From contig CATIUR010000005.1 in the NCBI GenBank assembly GCA_949592205.1, positions 91,504,777 through 91,568,776 on the forward strand: a stretch of 64,000 bases of DNA, in the 5' to 3' direction. This document shows positions 57,636 through 64,000 of this stretch, piece by piece (the first letter of the stretch is position 1; each line of letters begins with the position of its first letter). The DNA comes from Helichrysum umbraculigerum (Eukaryota > Streptophyta > Magnoliopsida > Asterales > Asteraceae). The translations under genes and the position numbers were made by a program. The notes beneath the pieces are model-generated. The model was not told where the DNA came from. It made no database searches and was given only the letters and a program-made list of their open reading frames with translations.

Positions 57636-59117
57636 TTAAAGACGAAAGCTCGTCCATATCAGACTCACTGCTTTACCGGATAGTGTCCGAGATGACACTG
57701 TTGGATACAGTTGATGCTTTGGATAGAGACAAGGTATAGCGGGAAATAAACGTACCTCTAAATCAGCAGGATTTATGAAATACCGTTCAAATTCTGTTAA
57801 GAATTCTAGTTCTTCCTGACTGAGTTGTAACAATGCATCGACAAAACGATTAAATTCCCGTTTCACCTTTTTCTGGTTTGAAATGCCATCCCTAAATCCT
57901 GTATCTAAATAAGACAGATCATAGAGCAGTTTTGAAAGTAAATCCACAAATTCCGTTTCCTCAGAAGAATCGGGGTTTCCGTAAGTAGCGTGAACTGCTT
58001 GCGAAAGTTCTTCGATATAAATCTTCTGTTGGTTAGTAAACGGGAATTTGGTTTTTTGGAATAACTGGATTAGCTGGATATGGATCTGTTTTCTTTTTGC
58101 AAAGAAAGCAGCGTCCATAGCTTCCTCAGTTGATTCGGGAAAAATAGCTCTAAGCTCATTAATTGAATAAGTAGCAGGATCAACAAAGAATGGAATATCT
58201 GCAAGAATCATGTTAGAATTGATAGGGCTTCTTTCTATCCAAAATTCAAGCTCGTCAATCAGGAACGCAACATAACGATTAATCCTAGGTTGTGAATCAG
58301 AGGGATAATCGGTGCTGGCAAGTAAATCCATTAAAAGATCTAATTCTGATTTTAACAATAGCTCGTCTTTTCGACTGTGTTTAGCACGAAGAAGTCTAAT
58401 TATTCTATCAATCTCAACAAAGGTCTTTCTCTGCTCAAATGTAAATGGAAAATCAGATATCTTAAGATATCTTAAGATATTTCAGAAAGTTGGCATGGAT
58501 ATCTATCCTCCTATTGGGCTTTTGAGAATTTCCTAAGTGATGGTCTGTTTCTGATTTGGGTAGATGATTCCTAGATCCAGTGTTTAATCGGGTTGGTGTT
58601 TCTATCCTAAGTTCATTCTCAACCTGATACTGGAGACACTCTTCCTCAACAACACTTGAATAAAGTGTAGTGGGGTGGGCTCACAAAATATCTGGGAGAT
58701 CGTACTCAAAGTATTCATCTAAACAATGAAGACGTTCATTCAAATCCATCCAAGGCATGGGTGGATAGAAGAACACTTCGATTCCAAATGGTTCATCATC
58801 AGGTAAAGTGGCAGGTTTAATATACTGTGGATACCTAGACAAGATTGACAGAATCTCAGGGTCAAGTGTGGGTTGACCACTTAAAGCAATAGTACAGAAG
58901 CTGGAATCTTCGGCTGAGATTCATCAAAACCTAAGTCTAAGCTCAATATTTTTGGGTTCTCAACTTCATGGTTAACACAGATCTCTCTAACGTCAGAGGA
59001 GTTTGACTCATACTCTGGACAGTCAAAGAAATCTGCATCTACCAAAACCGTCATCTCATCCGTCATCATTTGATTGAGAGGAGAGATGGGGTTTGAAGGA
59101 GAATTAGGGTTTTTCAT
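57636..59117 (-). pseudogene. Element E 5' ORF, decayed, function unknown
   Basis: Starts ATG 59117 (MKNPNSPSNPISPLNQ). It is open to 58881, continues in a second frame (DSSFCTIALSGQPTLDPEIL... FFYPPMPWMDLNERLH) to TGA at 58681-58683 and past it. It then returns to the first frame at about 58480 (FPFTFEQRKTFVEIDRIIRL) and runs to a stop at 57636. So two compensating frameshifts and a stop interrupt one ancestral frame of about 490 codons. The second shift lies at a tandem CTTAAGATAT repeat (58460-58485). The protein is acidic, leucine-rich and probably helical. It sits where gag should be but no gag motif is recognised. Confidence 0.5.
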
Positions 59118-59260
59118 TTTCTAATTTTTATGTATTTTCTAGGGTTTAAGAACTAAGTTATCTAACTAATAAAGCAATTAACTTCCTAAGTAATGATAAT
59201 CTTAGGGAAGGATCTCCTAAAGTTAATTATCTAAGGCAGAATTCAATTTTTGACGAAACC

Positions 59261-59280
59261 GATCCCCGGTAGCGGCGCCA
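59261..59280 (-). promoter_or_regulatory. Primer-binding site of element E
   Basis: The minus strand reads TGGCGCCGCTACCGGGGATC, six bases inside the 5' LTR. The form TGGCGCCG(T/C)...CCGGGGA is characteristic of Athila and Tat/Ogre gypsy elements. Confidence 0.85.
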
Positions 59281-59286
59281 AAAACT

Positions 59287-62200
59287 TGTCGCGGTCCCAG
59301 CGGTCGGTCGGGTTTTAGAATCCGGGTCGTTGCACCGACGGCTACCGAGACGCGCGAACGGTTTTAAAAATTTATATTTGCTGGGCTCAAACTATGCAAG
59401 CTACCTACCTTGTGGGTAAGGCGGCAAGTATAACTCGAGTGTCGTCCAAAATCGGAACGAATTGAATTGAATTGGAACCTACCAAAGATAACTTGACAAT
59501 AGGATGGGTTTAAAACAAGGTAGGTATGGGTTTTGGTTTTATCTAATCTAATCTAAAGACAGAAATTAAAATGCAGAAAAGTAAACGAGAATATAAGCAG
59601 CAGGTAGAGAGTGATTGCTGAAATTTTGACGATTAGGGTTTCGGGATGATATTATATAGATGATAGGTGATTACTCTAGTTAAGAATCTTCTAAACAGTT
59701 GGTGTAAACACTAGGACCCTACGTCTAGGTGTAACCCTAAAGCATATGTCCCTGAATCCTAGGTTATCCTGATTCTGATCAGATGGGACTGTCTTCAGAC
59801 CCACCTCACCGTCTCTTTCGGAGACCAAGCGACCCTCTGAGTGGGGTTAAGGAATAAGGCGACAGTCCACAACACTGACTTTTCTTAACACCTATGTCTA
59901 TCCATTTTTAACAGAGTAATACTGGTTGTATGCTGATGTGACCCAAAAAGTCATGTTTTTAGGAGTATATTTCCACACTTTTTGGACTATTCTTTGGTGA
60001 AAACATTTCAAAACCATCATTATTTACCAAAAATCACCAAGGTAGTCTAAATATTGACGCTGCTGCAAAAATCGGTTAAAACATCCAAATAACACGCAAA
60101 CCGAGGCAAAACAATCACCTTAAATTTTCCGTTCTCAATATTCTTATGAAAATAGAGCTTAATACATATTTTATGATTCCATAGGAAAATTCAAGATCGG
60201 AGGTGAAAGAATCAGAAGAAACGGACGAAAGAAGGAGAAGATATGCAATCTGGAAGCACGCCGATCGTCATCCGGAACACGCAAAAGCTAAACACTTCCA
60301 AATTTGGAAAACTCAGTGTCATTAGAAGCGTAACGGAAAAACGAAGCCAACGGCGCAAGAATCAAGCAAATCGGAGCCCAAACGAAGAAGATACGGACGA
60401 ACCAAGCAACCGAGGAATCAGCGGAGGACAAAAGGAGCACCAACCCCCCCCCCCCTGGGCACCTAGGTACCGTATACGGTACCCTAGGTGCCGTATACGG
60501 CCCTATGGGTTCCGTATACGGGGGTGTTTGCTTTGTGAGGTGCCGTTTGACCCCCCTTGGTCCAGTACCCCCCGTATGCTCTTTGATGCTTGTTCTTTAT
60601 GCTTTAGGACTTGTACCAAGCTTCAACCTCTTCATCTATAAATAGAGGGCTCCCCTCATTCATTCAACACACCTCATTTTCATTCTTTCACACTTTCTCT
60701 CTCTAAACTCTCTCTCTCTAGATTTAGGTTAGCATTCTCTCTCTAGCACTACTCTTAGGAGTTAGAGGAGAATTAGTAGGTTAGAGTAGAAGCTCTCAGT
60801 AGCTTTTGTACGGAGTTACTCCGAGACTTCAGATTTGTGAAGATTTGTCTGTATTACTCTCTTATTCAGGTTTAATACAATCTCTCGCATTTATTCTTTT
60901 AATTATGCTTTCTTATTATGCATGTTTAGGAATGAATGCTAGAATTATGCTAGGCTAGACAAATCAATGTTTGTTGTGATGTATGCAATGTTAGGATAGT
61001 TATGATATAATATACAGTTGGGGATAACACCATTATGAAACAACGGAGGTAATGTTATACGGCTTTCATTTGTATAGCGCCGGAATCATCACGAATGTGT
61101 GTAGTACGAAACGTGGAAGCTATGAAAGTCGTGGGCACAATCCGTTGTGGAAATAATGATTCCCAATTGTAAACATACTGTTACTCTGTCTGTGTAAGTT
61201 TAAAACTGTTTGCGAACTTATAAGCTGAACCTCTGACTGTTTATCTATCCAACTTATGCTGTGGTTTGTATCCTCCTCCCTAGAACCTGACCAATTGCTA
61301 GAAGTATGATTGCCAACTATTCTGTGTATGATGATCAATGAACTCAACATGGTCGCTGTTCCCTTGATTGAAACACATCCGAGGGACACGAAGCATAGGA
61401 TTAGAGATAGATTAGGTTCACGCTTGTTTGTTGTGTATCTTTGGGACAACTTCCGGGATATTCATGATTTGATTATTAGGTCAGCTAATGTGATGACTAG
61501 TGTTCCATCCTATTGCATGTTCTTGTTTGATTGTTGCTTAGGTATTGCATGCTAGGCATACGTAAACATTATCACTGCCCTGCTGATTAGATTTTCGTAA
61601 ACATAATAAACATAATACAGATATGTTAACATGTATGTATTAGTTGTAATGATTGTATGATTAATGATGAACAATTCAGCTGACCGTTAGACAGATTATC
61701 CCAACCGGTTCCGCGGGTTAAACCCTGTTCATGTTATTGTTCACTGAACAATTCATGCCATGATACTAACGTCCTCCGGATGTCTGTAAATGGGGACCTG
61801 GATTAGAGGATAATTGTCAGTTGAATTGGTCTGTACATTTGGGAGAACTTCCGGTGTACTGGACATTCTATAACTGCTATCCATGTGACATATTATATAT
61901 CTGATTGTGGACAACTCTACGTTAGGTATATAGTTGGATCGTAATTGTAGCTCATTAAGAAATACAGGAATATCTAGTGAGTAATCTGGAACCCTAATTG
62001 GTATAACGGAAAAGCTGTAAAACGCCCGAGTATCCGGTATAGCGTTAACATAAATACATGGGAAACCGAGTAAAGGTCGTAGGCATAATACTTTATCTAC
62101 CAATTAAGTTTCTATGACCTCACCGGATTAATCATCACACCTAGTAACCTTATCCCTCATAACTATCCATCCAAATAACATTGACGAAGTCACAGCAAAC

Positions 62201-64000
62201 ATATTCCTTATCTTCATTTCTCTGCGTACTCCGTACAAACCCCTGTCTTTAATTTAGTTTTTAATTTTAGTAATTAGTTTAGAAAACAAACCAACCTATC
62301 AAAAAAGTTTTAAAAATCCCAGCTAAATTACAAAAGATAATTAATCCTCCTATATTCCCATGCCCGTTGTAGTTTGAAAAACGACACCTGAGTCATACAT
62401 ACCGCTTACTGCCCTTTAGGTCTTTAAGTTGTATCAAAACTTAGGATACCCAGCATAATAAATATAAAACACACTATCCGCGCGCCCTTGCCGGAAGGTT
62501 CAACGACCGGAGTAAAATCCGACCGACCGTGGGGTGCACGACATATGCTGAATAAGTTAAACTATCGGTTAAGTAGAGTTTAGGGGTTTTAAGCATCTGG
62601 GAACACAGCCGGCATCCTTGCTTTCATTTCCTAACTCATGTTTTATCTGTTTAAGTTCTTAATACTTCCATCATGGATTAGACCCTCCTTTGCAGTCGGT
62701 CGTTCATCCCTAGGCATGCGTACAGTGTATAGTGACCTTATTTTCCACAGTACTCTAACCCTAGGTATATCTACGGTGTTTTAAAGACCTATTATATCTT
62801 TACACAGCTTTATAACCAGAGGTAGTTTAACGGTGTACTATAGCATTTTCACGGCTTAACAAGACCTAGACCCGTGTCTGGAAGGGTTGCTTCCAGGTAA
62901 TCCACGGTGAGATAGACCACCGGCATTTCCTTGGCTTCCACGTATTTGTACTCTACCAGTGGTATTTCCAACGTTATACCAAGTATTCTGACGTGTTATG
63001 GCAATCTCACAGTTTCATACAAACAGGAGATAACTGTGTATTCGTAGTTAGGGTTGATCAGATCCTATCCTAAGGCAACAGTCACGTGAGAGACCAGAAA
63101 GGGTGATTAATTAAGTCTACATCCAGGATAAGTCTAAATATGTATGCAGCATAACAACTACCAATCATATATAAGATATATTAATTAAACATCATCCCTA
63201 ATCCTAACATCTACATTCCAACAATCACATATTAATCTAGCTAATCAGCATGGCAACAATCATAAATCGTACTGAAACAATATGCAAAGTAAACATTATA
63301 ACAGTAAGAAAGTAAGATAATATCACCGGATTAGAAGAGTAATACTGAGGATTACAACAGTCTGACTTGAATAACCTTGCTACAGCTTGATTACCCAATT
63401 ACAACTTTCCTCTAGCTCTAACCGCTAACTTATATCTCTCTAGTTCTCCTCTAACTCCTAAGAGTAGTGCTAGAGAGAGAAACTAGAGAGAGAACTAACT
63501 ACAAGAACAATTCTCCTCTAACTCCTAAGAGTAGTGCTAGAGAGAGAATTCTAGAGAGAGAAAGAGAAGTATGTGAAATGAAAGGTGTGTTGTGAGGTGT
63601 GTAGAATGAATGAGAGGAGCCCTCTATTTATAGATGAGGAGGTTGAAGCTTGGTACAAGTCCTAGAGCATAAAGAACAAGCATCAAAGCGCATACGGGGG
63701 GTACTGGACCAAGGGGGGTCAAACGGCACCTCACAAAGCAAACACCCCCGTATACGGCACCCATAGGGCCGTATACGGCACCTAGGGTACCGTATACGGT
63801 ACCTAGGTGCCCAGGGGGGGTTGGTGCTCCGTTTGGCCTCCGCTGATTCCTCGGTTGCTTGGTTCGTCTGTATCTTCTTCGTTTGGGCTCCGATTTGCTT
63901 GATTCTTGCGCCTTTGGCTTCGTTTTTCCGTTACACTTCTAATGACACTGAATTTGCCAAATTTGGAAGTGTTTGACTTTTGCGTGTTCCGGATGACGAT
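59287..64000 (-). repeat. 5' LTR of element E, split by LTR F and cut by window end
   Basis: 59287-59936 and 62552-64000 together match 49455-51555 of the 3' LTR with few differences. TATA (CTATAAATAG on minus) lies at 63624-63633, and the palindrome trio at 63748-63799. Confidence 0.9.
59929..62551 (+). mobile_element. Solo LTR F, inserted in LTR E in opposite orientation
   Basis: 59937-62543 starts TGTGACCCAAAAAG and ends GTGCACGACA. It is flanked by an 8-bp repeat TATGCTGA (59929-59936, 62544-62551), and the uninterrupted site is seen in the other LTR E at about 50112. There is no internal region, so it is a solo LTR. The upstream part is homologous to LTR E (promoter, palindromes at 60470-60521, TATA CTATAAATAG at 60636-60645), but the region after TATA is strongly diverged. 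The final about 80 bp are again similar. Confidence 0.88.

Larger units (their letters stand above)
49455..64000 (-). mobile_element. Element E: Athila/Tat-like LTR element lacking pol (runs off window)
   Basis: The 3' LTR at 49455-51883 and the 5' LTR from 59287 are homologous copies in the same orientation. The minus-strand order is 5' LTR, primer site TGGCGCCGCTACCGGGGATC, two decayed ORFs, a 3' region with repeated TAAGTGTGGGAT motifs, 3' LTR. TGGCGCC-type primer sites are typical of Athila and Tat/Ogre lineages. The 7.4-kb interior has no gag knuckles, protease, RT, RNase H or integrase, so it is non-autonomous. By comparison with the 3' LTR about 328 bp of the 5' LTR lie beyond 64000. 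The 5' LTR is split by solo LTR F. Confidence 0.88.

Overview
The window is nuclear DNA of a flowering plant. The evidence is a U1/U2 snRNA pair with plant-type promoters, a spliced HYL1/DRB1-like gene, and dense nested Ty3/gypsy LTR retrotransposons with initiator-Met-tRNA or TGGCGCC-type primer sites. The retroelement families look like those common in Asteraceae (daisy family); that placement is inference. Nothing suggests bacterial or organellar origin.

Layout. 1-1827: edge-truncated LTR (family F). 1828-2642: old LTR-like debris. 2643-4093: U1 and U2 snRNA genes on the minus strand, each with USE and TATA elements. 5100-12043: a HYL1/DRB1-like double-stranded-RNA-binding protein gene (minus strand, three coding exons, two large introns). 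12628-31622: gypsy element A (minus strand, TSD GTAAT), split by the younger gypsy element B (20473-29307, TSD GCTCT), which landed in A's primer-binding site. 31803-33341: a TA-flanked terminal-repeat DNA element holding a hAT-type MITE (8-bp TSD). 33613-40130: old gypsy element D with RT/RNase H deleted. 40131-48125: defective gypsy element C inserted in D and cut off inside integrase, joined directly to a piece of D's 3' LTR (48126-49454). 49455-64000+: element E (minus strand, Athila/Tat-like primer site, no pol), with a solo LTR F (59937-62543) inserted into its 5' LTR.

How the parts relate. The only host genes I can support are U1, U2 and HYL1, all transcribed leftward. HYL1 partners DCL1 in microRNA processing; U1 and U2 are spliceosomal RNAs. 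Everything right of 12.6 kb is retroelement or DNA-transposon material. Order of insertion can be read: D before C before the C/D deletion; D before E before F; A before B.

Most unusual signal: nearly every LTR family carries an array of short dyads. A has about 18 GCGACGT/ACGTCGC units, B has three AACGCGATCC dyads, and E and F have three CCGTATACGG palindromes exactly 21 bp apart. In C's LTR and D's internal region there are long runs of small hairpins whose loop is constant (TTACA or AGAACG) while the stems differ but stay complementary. A and C also share an extra coiled-coil ORF upstream of gag.
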